From the NCBI RefSeq assembly GCF_025685565.1, contig NZ_JAGSYE010000002.1, forward strand, positions 1 through 64,000: a stretch of DNA of 64,000 nt. Reading direction: 5' to 3'. The DNA is from Granulicella aggregans. GTDB taxonomy: Bacteria > Acidobacteriota > Terriglobia > Terriglobales > Acidobacteriaceae. Shown in pieces: positions 33,700 to 42,028 of this stretch. The notes under the pieces are model-generated. The model worked only from the letters and a program-made list of their open reading frames with translations, was not told the DNA's origin and ran no database searches. Numbering within the stretch: position 1 is the stretch's first letter; each line of letters opens with the position of its first letter. The translations under genes and the position numbers were made by a program.

Positions 33700-34305
33700 G
33701 TGCCAAATGTAGGAGCTGAATTAGCGAGTGTTCCGTTCGGGAAGATGATCTATGACATGGCCTCTGCAATTGCCAGAAGTCAGATTGCCCTTGATAAGGC
33801 ATCGATCCAGTTGGTTAATGTATTGGCGAACACCACCTTCGACTATGTGCCTGATGTCACTGAGGTGCTCCTGCCGAATGTGAAGAACGTTCCCGGCGTG
33901 ATGGACTCACAGGGCAATCAACTGACGATCACGGGTGTCAAAGTGGAGAGCGTGGTGGGCGACTCCTTTCCGCTGACCCTTCTTCAAGCTGGCGTCAATC
34001 CTACGTTCTACGCCTTTACCAATTCAACGATCGAAGTCAAGATGTCGATCACCAGCACCCAGGAGTCCTCGAATACCCTGAGCGTGGGAGTGAGCGTGCA
34101 GGCGTCGGCCGACTTCCTGTTTGCATCGGGGTCGGTCTCTTCTCACGTCAATTACACCACTTCGAATAAATACTCTTACTCCGTGACGGGCTCCAGTTCT
34201 ATGTCGACGACGCTCGCGCCGGTGCCACCGCCGAAGAACATGATGCCTCGTTTCTTCCTGGTGAATGCCATCGATCCATCGAAGGTCTCGGTGAGCCAGA
34301 GCTAA
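33700..34305 (+). CDS. Tandem paralog 1, DUF2589-like beta protein
   Basis: A 201-residue protein with GTG start and AAGGAGG six bases before it. N-terminal helix NVGAELASVPFGKMIYDMAS, IARSQIALDKASIQLVN; then strands with VTEVLLPNVKNVPG, and a C-terminal tail with VPPPKNMMPRFFLVNA. No signal peptide. The plan (N-terminal 'SxPxGxxI' helix, then beta sandwich) resembles DUF2589, but the match is by layout only. Paralog 2 shares well over half its residues by eye. Function unknown; see paralogs 2-4. Confidence 0.65.
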   Translation: MPNVGAELASVPFGKMIYDMASAIARSQIALDKASIQLVNVLANTTFDYVPDVTEVLLPNVKNVPGVMDSQGNQLTITGVKVESVVGDSFPLTLLQAGVNPTFYAFTNSTIEVKMSITSTQESSNTLSVGVSVQASADFLFASGSVSSHVNYTTSNKYSYSVTGSSSMSTTLAPVPPPKNMMPRFFLVNAIDPSKVSVSQS

Positions 34306-34425
34306 GGGAACGGGACGCAGGCACCCACGTTTTCTCAGGTTCCTTGAGTCCAGGTGACATCGACGTGCAGCCGGGACTTCAGACGTCCGGCTGCACGGGT
34401 TCGTGCTACTATGTGAGGCTTTATC

Positions 34426-35031
34426 GTGCCAACGAATGTAGGTGCAGAGTTAGCGAGCGTTCCCTTCGGCCAGATGATCTACGACATGGCTTCAGCCATT
34501 GCGAGAAGTCAGGTCGCCCTCGATCAAGCTTCCATCCAGCTGGTAAAGGTGCTGGCGGGTAGTTACATCGATTACGTGCCGGATGTCACCGAGGTTTTGC
34601 TGCCCCATACGCAGACAATTCCGGGAGTGAACGACTCTCAGGGCAATCCGGTGACCGTCACTGGCGTGACCGTAAGCGGCATTGTTGGCGAATCGTTCCC
34701 TCTCAGCCTGCTGCAGGCAGGCGTGAATCCGACCTTTTATGCCTTTACGAACTCGCAGATTGTGGTGAAGTTGGCCATTACAAGTACGACGGATGTCTCT
34801 GCAAGCGTCTCCACCGACACAACTTTATCGGGACAGCAGAGGTGGTTCGGGGGCGGAGCTTTGGCGACCCACGTCAATGCAACCTACGCCGCAAAATATT
34901 CTTATTCGGTAGATGGTTCTAGCTCACTGCAGACGACGCTCGCTACCCTGCCGCCGCCAAAGAACGTGATGCCACGTTTCTTCCTCGTAAATGCAATGAA
35001 TCCAAACAGCGTGCAGATTACCCAGAGTTAG
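34426..35031 (+). CDS. Tandem paralog 2, DUF2589-like beta protein
   Basis: A 201-residue protein with GTG start. Nearly the same N-terminus as paralog 1 (NVGAELASVPFGQMIYDMAS), the same DYVPDVTEVLLP block, SFPLSLLQAGVNPTFYAFTN and the LPPPKNVMPRFFLVNA tail. The variable part is the middle strand region (residues ~120-150), where the paralogs diverge strongly. This looks like a recent duplication with one diversifying face. A 120-bp gap separates it from paralog 1. Confidence 0.65.
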   Translation: MPTNVGAELASVPFGQMIYDMASAIARSQVALDQASIQLVKVLAGSYIDYVPDVTEVLLPHTQTIPGVNDSQGNPVTVTGVTVSGIVGESFPLSLLQAGVNPTFYAFTNSQIVVKLAITSTTDVSASVSTDTTLSGQQRWFGGGALATHVNATYAAKYSYSVDGSSSLQTTLATLPPPKNVMPRFFLVNAMNPNSVQITQS

Positions 35032-35117
35032 TCGACTGTGCGATGCCGCAAAGCCAGCTTGAGTCGGATATAGCCTTGGTTCCGCAAATTGGACCATAGG
35101 TTACAGGAGCGAGAAAA

Positions 35118-35708
35118 GTGCCAGCGCCAACTTTCAGCAATATCGGCAGTGAGCTCCAGGAAGCACCCTTCGGCGACATCATCAGTAGCGTGGCCCAAGG
35201 CATTGCCCAGGGTCAACAAGCTCTTGACCTCGCCGCTATCGATACCCTGGTGACCCTTTCGAAGACCATGATCGATGTGATCCCCGAGATCTCCGAAGTG
35301 ATCACAGGGCAACCGATCTCGGTACCGATCTCCGGGCAACCCTCGATTGAAGTCACGGGGGCAAGGGTGACCGCAACCGCGTCCGACCCGGTGCAGATGA
35401 CAGCTCTGCAAGCCGGCCTTTTGCCGACTTTTTATCAGTTTACCGAGGCACAGATCAGTCTGAATCTCTCCATCCAGATACGAGAGGCCACAGAGACTGA
35501 CACGGATGGCACGCAAACGACGGGGTTCTTCATCTTTGCGTCCAACGTCAATTTCCGGACGCAGAATACCTACTCCTTCCAGGCGGACGCGTCGTCGACC
35601 GTGACCGCAACTCTGAAGCCGGTTCCGCCCAATGTGCGTCTCACTCCGTCCGTGATTACTGTCAACGCATTGAATCCGGCCGCGCCCGTCGTAACGGTTA
35701 GTTCCTAG
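35118..35708 (+). CDS. Tandem paralog 3, DUF2589-like beta protein
   Basis: A 196-residue protein with GTG start and AGGAGCG upstream. Same layout as paralogs 1 and 2 but clearly more distant: NIGSELQEAPFGDIISSVAQ, QGQQALDLAAIDTLV, LQAGLLPTFYQFTEAQISL, KPVPPNVRLTPSVITVNALN. The LQAG...PTFY(A/Q)FT core and the VPP...VNA tail are kept. No signal peptide, no recognised domain. Confidence 0.6.
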   Translation: MPAPTFSNIGSELQEAPFGDIISSVAQGIAQGQQALDLAAIDTLVTLSKTMIDVIPEISEVITGQPISVPISGQPSIEVTGARVTATASDPVQMTALQAGLLPTFYQFTEAQISLNLSIQIREATETDTDGTQTTGFFIFASNVNFRTQNTYSFQADASSTVTATLKPVPPNVRLTPSVITVNALNPAAPVVTVSS

Positions 35709-35759
35709 ACCGAGCTGTGGTCGCCGAGTTACCAAGTCTGTCCGAGGAAAGGTAGTTTT

Positions 35760-36455
35760 ATGCCAGACGATCCATTGGCAACGGCGGTGGAGGCCTTTTC
35801 GGCGCCGATTGAGAGTCTTATCTTCGCGCTTGGTCAGGGCTTGGCGAAGGCGCAGCAGTCGCTGGACGCAAATTCGATCCAGACCCAGGAAGCGATCGAT
35901 AGCGATCCCGTTCTGTCGCAATATGGCTTACAGGCTTCGTGGTATCAGTTTCCCACGGTGAACATGCAGCTGAAGATGAGCCTCAGCATCGCCGAGGACC
36001 CGACGACGTCATCGAGTCCCAGCGTGAGTCAGGCCCGTGTCAGTCCGGTCTTACTTCAGTCGGATATCACGCGGTTTCGTCTGATCGCTCAGCCGTTGAG
36101 TGCGTCCTTCCAAACTCAGTTCAATTACGATGCGCAGGCCGCAACTCAGATCAACATTACGATGGTGCCGGTACCTCCTCCAAAGTCCGGCAACTCGGTC
36201 AGCATGCCTGCGGCGATGACTCAGGACGCTGTTCTGGCGGCAGCTCTGGCCAGCGGAGCTCCCTTCCTGACGACCAAGAATGCAGAGGGAGCGGTCGTGG
36301 ATGCTGCCGGCAATGTCTACACGACTGCCGTGAATTTCAATGCTGTTTCGCGCTTCTGGTACGTGATCCAATATGCGCCCTCGAACTCTGCTATTTCACC
36401 GATCGTCGTCGCGGTGGATGATGCGACGGGGACGACCCGGATCCTAAGCACATGA
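35760..36455 (+). CDS. Tandem paralog 4, DUF2589-like beta protein with extra C-terminus
   Basis: A 231-residue protein. N-terminal helix AVEAFSAPIESLIFALGQGL, QQSLDANSIQTQEAI, then SWYQFPTVNMQLKMSLSI and a MVPVPPPKSGNSV motif. It lacks the long DYVPDVTE-type strand block but adds a ~70-residue C-terminal unit with VVDAAGNVYTTAVNF and FWYVIQYAPSN. Its stop overlaps the start of the next gene (ATGA). Family placement with paralogs 1-3 rests on the N-terminal helix, the PTxxxQF strand and the VPPPK motif. Confidence 0.55.
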   Translation: MPDDPLATAVEAFSAPIESLIFALGQGLAKAQQSLDANSIQTQEAIDSDPVLSQYGLQASWYQFPTVNMQLKMSLSIAEDPTTSSSPSVSQARVSPVLLQSDITRFRLIAQPLSASFQTQFNYDAQAATQINITMVPVPPPKSGNSVSMPAAMTQDAVLAAALASGAPFLTTKNAEGAVVDAAGNVYTTAVNFNAVSRFWYVIQYAPSNSAISPIVVAVDDATGTTRILST

Positions 36456-37681
36456 CATGGAGCTTGAGCGGCGCATGGGCAAGCCTGAAAGGTTGGCTCA
36501 CTCGCTCTCAGGCGGCCTCTACGGGATCGAAACAAGACTCCAACAGTGAGAGAAGGAAGGATGTAATGGACGGCAACAACGACCCGGAGACCAGTCAGCA
36601 GGAGCAACCGGACAACAAAGAACAGTCTCCGCAGACTGAGGACGCGACTTTCGCACCTGTAGCAGGAAGTCCGGTTCTGAAGCTGGATCCAGTGCTGAAT
36701 TTGCCGATTCGGCCGATCTTCCCGCCTATTTTGTTGCAAATCTTTCCTAGTATTAGTTCGATCTCTCCTACGGGCGCGATCGTCGGAACCAGCGATCTGA
36801 CGCTTAATGTGTTTGGCAGTAACTTCGGCACCAACTCCACGGTGCTCTGGAACCAGGTTCCGCTCACTACGACGGTCATCAGCGGGACGCAGCTCTCGGC
36901 TGTCATCCCCGCGTCGGACATGGCCGTTGCCATCTCGGCCACTGTAACCGTTTCGGTTGTTGTTACAGCGGGCCAGGCGCCACGCGTCTCCAACGGCGTT
37001 TCGTTCAACGTCATTGTGGACATTTCGGCGATCATCAGCCAGTTACAAGCTATCAGCGCGATCCCGGCTGCCCTGCTGACTGAGCTTCAGACCTACGTCA
37101 CGATTCAACAGGGACAGGTGGACCAGCTTACGGCGCAGGTCAGCACCGACCAGACGACAACCGCTGGATTGAACAGCCAGATTGCTGGTCTACAGACTTC
37201 AGTCACGCAGCAGCAGGCGCAGATCGCGACATTGACGGCCCAGGTCAATGCAGCGCAGGCGCAGACGGCATCGCCGCTCGATGTAGCGCAATCCTTCAAG
37301 AGTGTGCTCGATACGATTCAACAGAACGCGCAAGCGGCAGGAGGCGTGCAGACGACGGTCTCGAACATGAACATCGCGATCAAATCGCTGGTGAACATCC
37401 AGGCTGCGACTACGACCACGGCACCTCAGGCAATGCTGATCTTCCCGAGCCCTACGGCGCTTCCCGACCCCGCTCATCTTTCGACGTTAAACCTGTCGTT
37501 CAGCTCGGTACCGCATCTCAACGCTCCGCAAACGCCAGTGTCCGCTCAGCCATCGCCCGCGCCGTCACCGACGCCCACGCCGTCACCATCTTCTGCACCT
37601 GCACCTGCACCTGCGCCTGCGCCATCACCATCGCCCGCGCCGCCAGCACCTTCGCCCTTGGCAGAGAACACAGATGCCTAG
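36452..37681 (+). CDS. TIG/coiled-coil protein with Pro-rich tail, no signal peptide
   Basis: A 409-residue protein translated from an ATGA overlap with paralog 4. Residues 1-90 are polar; about 100-185 form an IPT/TIG Ig-like domain (SSISPTGAIVGTSDLTLNVF, FGTNSTVLWNQVPL); about 200-270 form a Gln-rich coiled coil (VDQLTAQVSTDQTTTAGLNS, ITAQVNA-type repeats); the final ~55 residues are PTPSPSP- and APAPAP-rich, like extended stalk tails. Cell-surface parts with no export signal are an odd mix. An adhesin, spike or linker role is inference. Confidence 0.6.
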   Translation: MTWSLSGAWASLKGWLTRSQAASTGSKQDSNSERRKDVMDGNNDPETSQQEQPDNKEQSPQTEDATFAPVAGSPVLKLDPVLNLPIRPIFPPILLQIFPSISSISPTGAIVGTSDLTLNVFGSNFGTNSTVLWNQVPLTTTVISGTQLSAVIPASDMAVAISATVTVSVVVTAGQAPRVSNGVSFNVIVDISAIISQLQAISAIPAALLTELQTYVTIQQGQVDQLTAQVSTDQTTTAGLNSQIAGLQTSVTQQQAQIATLTAQVNAAQAQTASPLDVAQSFKSVLDTIQQNAQAAGGVQTTVSNMNIAIKSLVNIQAATTTTAPQAMLIFPSPTALPDPAHLSTLNLSFSSVPHLNAPQTPVSAQPSPAPSPTPTPSPSSAPAPAPAPAPSPSPAPPAPSPLAENTDA

Positions 37682-37791
37682 CGCTTCCCGGCCCCACTGG
37701 AGACGGACGCATCGCTCGGTTGTCCGTCCCAAGAGGTGACATACTTCCTCGATCCTTGAGATAGAGAGCGCGCCAAGTCGTTGGAGGACCA

Positions 37792-38673
37792 ATGCCACTT
37801 ATTACCGAGGATATTTTTCAGGCTCGTTCGCTATTCAACGGGGTGGAGGTGCGTGCGCAGAATGCGGAGGTCGCATCCGCAATCCTCCAATCGACCGTGG
37901 ACCGCCTGACCACCGTCCATGCTTCGCTAGTAGAGCACGCGGTCCTGCAGCAGAGTTTTGTTCTCGGCCAGATTCAGGTGAATGCGCAGCAAACGGCCCA
38001 GCAAGCGGCTGCCGTGAGTCCCGATCTCACCCTCGACAACTTTATTGCGTCACTAGGCCTTTCGATCGCACTGGCCGAGGCGACGATGCCCGATCGAACG
38101 ATCTCGGCTGCCTCGGCGACCGTCCAAAGCTTTCTCACCTTTGCGGTCGGACCCGACGGGAAGAGCAGTACAGTAGGCCTGCGGCTCTATCAGCCGGAAT
38201 TGGGTGCGGCTACTGCCTTGGCGACTACGTCGTTCGATCTCACCAAGATCCCCGGTGGACTCACGAGTCCAGCGCAGCGGAGTCTCTACGCTGTTCTTCA
38301 GGAAAAGCAGGCGCTCTACAGCGGCAGCTTTTGGACGGCGCTCTCCAGCGGCAGCCCACCGGCGGCGCCGGCAACACAGCTGGTAGCAGAGATCGTCAAT
38401 GTCTTCGCCGCCATCGGTAACTGGTCTTTCCCCTATCTTCTACAGGAGGCAGCGGCCATCGCAGCGTTCGAGTCCAGTATTGCGGTTGCTGTCGCGGCAT
38501 CTCCTCCACCGGGGACGGCACCGTTGGTGGCGAACTATGCCTCCAGCGTGGCCAACCTTTCGACGTTGATTGCCGCGCTGAATGGGCGTGCCATGCATGT
38601 TGCTGGCGATCTCTATGCATTGACCTCTGCGCTTGATGTCACAACCACCTTTGCCTCAACGGTGCATCTGTGA
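37792..38673 (+). CDS. Ala-rich helical unknown protein
   Basis: A 293-residue protein with GGAGGA before its ATG. Mostly long helices with heptad-like Ala/Val/Leu/Gln spacing (VRAQNAEVASAILQSTVDRL, NAQQTAQQAAAVS, LSTLIAALNGRAMHVAGDLY). Middle section has strands (TVGLRLYQPELGAATALATT). No signal peptide, no cysteine. The stop overlaps the next gene's GTG (GTGA). It could form a rod or bundle; the family is not recognised. Confidence 0.6.
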   Translation: MPLITEDIFQARSLFNGVEVRAQNAEVASAILQSTVDRLTTVHASLVEHAVLQQSFVLGQIQVNAQQTAQQAAAVSPDLTLDNFIASLGLSIALAEATMPDRTISAASATVQSFLTFAVGPDGKSSTVGLRLYQPELGAATALATTSFDLTKIPGGLTSPAQRSLYAVLQEKQALYSGSFWTALSSGSPPAAPATQLVAEIVNVFAAIGNWSFPYLLQEAAAIAAFESSIAVAVAASPPPGTAPLVANYASSVANLSTLIAALNGRAMHVAGDLYALTSALDVTTTFASTVHL

Positions 38674-40760
38674 GCCTGCGAGAGCGACTTGAGTCGCGTC
38701 TGTCGAAGAGGCGTGCGGAAGACCTCGCTGCCGAGGAGTCAAGGCGGAGGCGCGCTGCAGCGCGGGAATCTAGCGGCGAAACACCGGCAGAACGACCTCG
38801 GTCTCGCGGCAAGGAGGATGACTCTCCACCCTCTTCAGCCAGCCTGTTCGAAGCGAAGTTGAAGACGGAAGGGCTGGGCCGTTTCCGTATACCGGCGAAG
38901 GAATTGCCTGAGACAGACGGGAGCGCAAGGGCGAACCCGGTACCGGAAGAGCAGCCAGAAAGAAGGCCAAAACTTCCAATCGTTGAGAGTAGTCAAGGAA
39001 AGCACGCGCAGGAAGCTCCTCGCGGAGGAAGTGTCGGTATCGCGGCCAATACGACCGCATTCCGTCGAAGATCCTGGGACCATTTCGAGGAGAAGCGAAT
39101 CACCTCGGGCAAGGTTCCCGAGCGGGACGCAGAGGCCTCGCAACGGGGAAAGCAAAAGCGAGCATCAACGCGTGTGGCCGAGATGCGGCAATCGGAATTA
39201 ATGAGCGCGAGACAATCTTCGAGTGCTCGGGAAGAAGCTGGCAAGGGCTATCGTTCGTCTGAGAGACGCCGGAGTGCCGGGACGCCGCTCTGCGATGAAA
39301 CGCCGGAACGCGCCAGGCCCGTGCGGAGCGAGCATCTTGCCGTCAGCACGGCTGTGCCAGCGATTCGAGCGGCTGAGGGACGTGAGGAGCACGCACAGGA
39401 TCGTGCGAACGATCGCAGGTTGGAGGAAGCGTCGTCGTCGGCAAGGCCCTCCAGAAAGGTCCGCGCGGAAAGCTTCTCGGGAAAACAGAAGGCTTCGCAT
39501 CTGGGTGGGCAAGACGAGAAGCCCGACGCACGCCGCGCGGCGCTGAACCAAGCGAAGCGACCGCAAGACGGAGCCTCCTCCACAATGCGCCCTCGCAACG
39601 ACCCTCCGGCGCATCGTGAACGAAGCGCGCCAACGAAAGCGGTACAGGTAACTCGAGCGGCGAGGCCCAACCAGACACCTCAATTTCGCAAGATCACGGC
39701 TTCGGCGAGCGCAAGGAGTGCCTTGGTAGAGACAACGACAAGCACCGCTGCGATGGCGGATCCCGAGTTCGATCCAACGTTTACCTCCATTGCCACTCCC
39801 ATCGGAATTTACCCTCCGGCGGCAGTGCCTTTGCCCGCGCTGAGCACCCAGGGGGCGTATGTATTGACGCCGGATTCGGTAGCGGTCGGAATGCACGGCG
39901 TCAATGTTGTTGGGTTCGACACGTTGCAATCAACATCCGCTGCACGGTCCACTCTTGGTCTTGATGATGTGAGCCTTGCTGTCCTGCAGCAACTGTGGCA
40001 TTTCAACGTGGTTCGCTTGCCGGTGCAGGCTCAGACCATTCTCCAGGGGAATGGATCGCTGAATTCGGATGATGTTCTGAACGTCTTGACCGAGATCGTC
40101 GAGGCAGCCGCGCAAGCTGGGCTCTACACTTTGCTCGCAATTGAAGCCGTCCCCGGGATCCCTGTGCAGTTGCCCGACGCAGCCACGATTCAGGCACTCC
40201 AGAAGCTGGCGGGCAGCTACTCATCCAGTACAGCGCTGCTCTACGAGATTTTTGCAACCGCCGAATCGCTCTCCTCAAGCTGGGTAGAAACTGCGCCCTC
40301 CCTGATTGCGGCGATTCGCAGTCAGAGCCCAGCCGCCCTTATCTTCGTGAACAGCGGCAATGGCGGCTTCGATATGACGCAGTTGCCGCTGCTTTCTCCG
40401 ATCGGCGAGGCTATCTTTGGAATTGTGTACACCATCAACCTGGGGGGCGACTTTCCGACGCCCGATGTGAATCTGCTAGCCAATCTCGCAGGCAGGTGTC
40501 CGGTTTGCGCTACACAGTGGACGAGTGATGACGGGCCGATCTCCGCTTACCACGCTGATTTGCTGGGGCGAAACGGGATCCACTGGATCGCCTCAAACTG
40601 GAACGCCGATCCCCTGTTAGCGAATGACGTAGTGGCGCATGATTACAGCGCCACAAGCTGGGGAATGCTTGCGATCCGGGCTGCGCTCTATCCTCTTCGG
40701 CCATTCCTCTTGCCTTTCGGACGAACGGTCTCGAAAGAGCCAGAGGTTGTTGCCTGTTAA
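38670..40760 (+). CDS. Disordered basic region fused to a GH5-like barrel lacking catalytic motifs
   Basis: A 696-residue protein, GTG start overlapping the previous stop. Residues 1-~365 are Arg/Glu/Ser-rich and low in hydrophobics, probably disordered (for example RAEDLAAEESRRRRAAARES). Residues ~370-690 follow a GH5/cellulase-like barrel: GMHGVNVVGFDT, LQQLWHFNVVRLPVQAQ, AAAQAGLYTLLAIEAVPG, IAAIRSQSPAALIFVNSGN, RNGIHWIASNWNADP. Where GH5 has its NEP acid/base and its Glu nucleophile, this has YEIFATAES and CATQWTSDDG. Catalysis is therefore doubtful. No signal peptide. Confidence 0.6.
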   Translation: MSLRERLESRLSKRRAEDLAAEESRRRRAAARESSGETPAERPRSRGKEDDSPPSSASLFEAKLKTEGLGRFRIPAKELPETDGSARANPVPEEQPERRPKLPIVESSQGKHAQEAPRGGSVGIAANTTAFRRRSWDHFEEKRITSGKVPERDAEASQRGKQKRASTRVAEMRQSELMSARQSSSAREEAGKGYRSSERRRSAGTPLCDETPERARPVRSEHLAVSTAVPAIRAAEGREEHAQDRANDRRLEEASSSARPSRKVRAESFSGKQKASHLGGQDEKPDARRAALNQAKRPQDGASSTMRPRNDPPAHRERSAPTKAVQVTRAARPNQTPQFRKITASASARSALVETTTSTAAMADPEFDPTFTSIATPIGIYPPAAVPLPALSTQGAYVLTPDSVAVGMHGVNVVGFDTLQSTSAARSTLGLDDVSLAVLQQLWHFNVVRLPVQAQTILQGNGSLNSDDVLNVLTEIVEAAAQAGLYTLLAIEAVPGIPVQLPDAATIQALQKLAGSYSSSTALLYEIFATAESLSSSWVETAPSLIAAIRSQSPAALIFVNSGNGGFDMTQLPLLSPIGEAIFGIVYTINLGGDFPTPDVNLLANLAGRCPVCATQWTSDDGPISAYHADLLGRNGIHWIASNWNADPLLANDVVAHDYSATSWGMLAIRAALYPLRPFLLPFGRTVSKEPEVVAC

Positions 40761-40764
40761 ACCT

Positions 40765-41565
40765 TTATATCCGCACGATGTGCCGATCGTTCCTATCGTG
40801 ACTCGGCCCGTAAGGATGTTGTCGCTGAGGCGGCGCGATATAGAGATCAAGCCTGGGGTCGTTGAAGGGCTTTCGGAAGACTTCGGCTCCGGCGAAGCCA
40901 CCCCACTTACGCTTGTAATAACGCACATTCAGGGCTTGCGTCAGCAGGTTCTGGCGATGTAACGCGGGATCTGCGTTGATACTATGGCTCCCGGCATGGA
41001 CGAGTTCGGTGTCGGCACAGTTCTCCTCCGATAAGCCGGCCAGATGGGCGCGGTAGGCATAGTCCTGATCTTCGCAATACGCGGGAAAGATATTCTCGTC
41101 GAAAGCCCCAAGCTTTTCGAAGGCGATCGGATTAATAGCAAAGAAGGAATATCCCATACTGGCGACTCGCTTTCGATGACCGAGGTGGTAGCCGGCACAA
41201 GAGACAATGTAGCGGTCAGGATTGGCTAAACTTTTGGCAGCCAGTTTCTTGAGATCATCCAAAGAAAAGCTGACGTCATCGTTAGCAACTACCACAACGT
41301 CAGATTGTCTGGACTGTGCGGCAAGGATTCCGTCGTTCCAACTTCGACTAACCCCTCGGTTTGAACCATGGGGGTAATAAAACACTCCCGGTAGCGGCGC
41401 GCAGGCCGCACAGGCCTCTGCAATTTGAGGATAGGTGGAGTGCAGAAAGAGCTGACATTCAAGGAGAGGTTCTGCCGGGTTCAGAGCCTTGCGAACACTG
41501 TCTAGACAAGCCGGTGAGCTATAGGCAATCAGGACGACCGTAATTTTCAAATGGAACTCCTGCAA
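40765..41565 (-). CDS. GT2-type glycosyltransferase
   Basis: A 266-residue GT-A enzyme. ITVVLIAYSSPACLDSVRKAL opens the fold; NRGVSRSWNDGILAA precedes the acidic metal/nucleotide motif VVVANDDVSFSLDDL; FDENIFPAYCEDQDYAYR is the acceptor-side block typical of the family. A His (AGSHSINADPALHRQN) and a WGGF region follow. It ends four bases from the preceding gene, convergent. With the GT4 at 31.4 kb it brackets the unknown run, which suggests that a glycan is part of the system. Sugar and acceptor are unknown. Confidence 0.85.
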   Translation of the reverse strand: MQEFHLKITVVLIAYSSPACLDSVRKALNPAEPLLECQLFLHSTYPQIAEACAACAPLPGVFYYPHGSNRGVSRSWNDGILAAQSRQSDVVVVANDDVSFSLDDLKKLAAKSLANPDRYIVSCAGYHLGHRKRVASMGYSFFAINPIAFEKLGAFDENIFPAYCEDQDYAYRAHLAGLSEENCADTELVHAGSHSINADPALHRQNLLTQALNVRYYKRKWGGFAGAEVFRKPFNDPRLDLYIAPPQRQHPYGPSHDRNDRHIVRI

Positions 41566-42028
41566 TGAGACGTTATCGTAGGACTATCGGCGAAGAGGAA
41601 CAGCAAGGACAGTAGTTACGTATTTCCATCTGTCGTAGCTCTTCGCGCCAAGAATGATCTTGACGCGAGATATGCCTGAGTGTACGAATATTCCGTCGAG
41701 AGTTTAGCTTTCTTTCGGGCAGTGAGGAATGTGACGGAATTAGCTCCGTGTTAAGTGGTAAAAAACTGACGCGCAAGCCCTTTTTGAGGCCGGTCCCCAG
41801 TGGCGAAGACTGAACGATTCTCTCCCTAACTCTCAGTTCTTCAATTCCCCATCGCCACATGCATAACCAAATGTCGCATTGTTCCTTGCCATGGGACAAA
41901 CGGGCTATTGGCTTAGCCTCTGGGGGTGAGCGCATCGAGATGTAGAACGTTGATGCTCGTTCTTCTCGACCCTCCTATCCCTGCAAGCGGGCCAGGTATC
42001 ACCTCATATCTTCTCGGAGGAGAATCTC
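41566..42028. other. Intergenic region with no convincing gene
   Basis: A 463-bp stretch between GT2 and the S53 peptidase. A 120-codon minus-strand open frame (41573-41935) is present, but its composition (RSPPEAK, repeated RERIVQ, CPCCSS) and the lack of a ribosome site make it unconvincing. The region must hold the promoters for GT2 and S53; GGAGGAG at 42016 is the S53 ribosome site. Confidence 0.5.

Noticed and set aside
39198..39929. 243-codon minus-strand frame opposite the disordered region
   Set aside because: Low-complexity complement of the Arg-rich region; no start signal.
41573..41935. 120-codon minus-strand frame upstream of GT2
   Set aside because: No ribosome site, odd composition, no recognisable fold, and it fills the promoter region of GT2.
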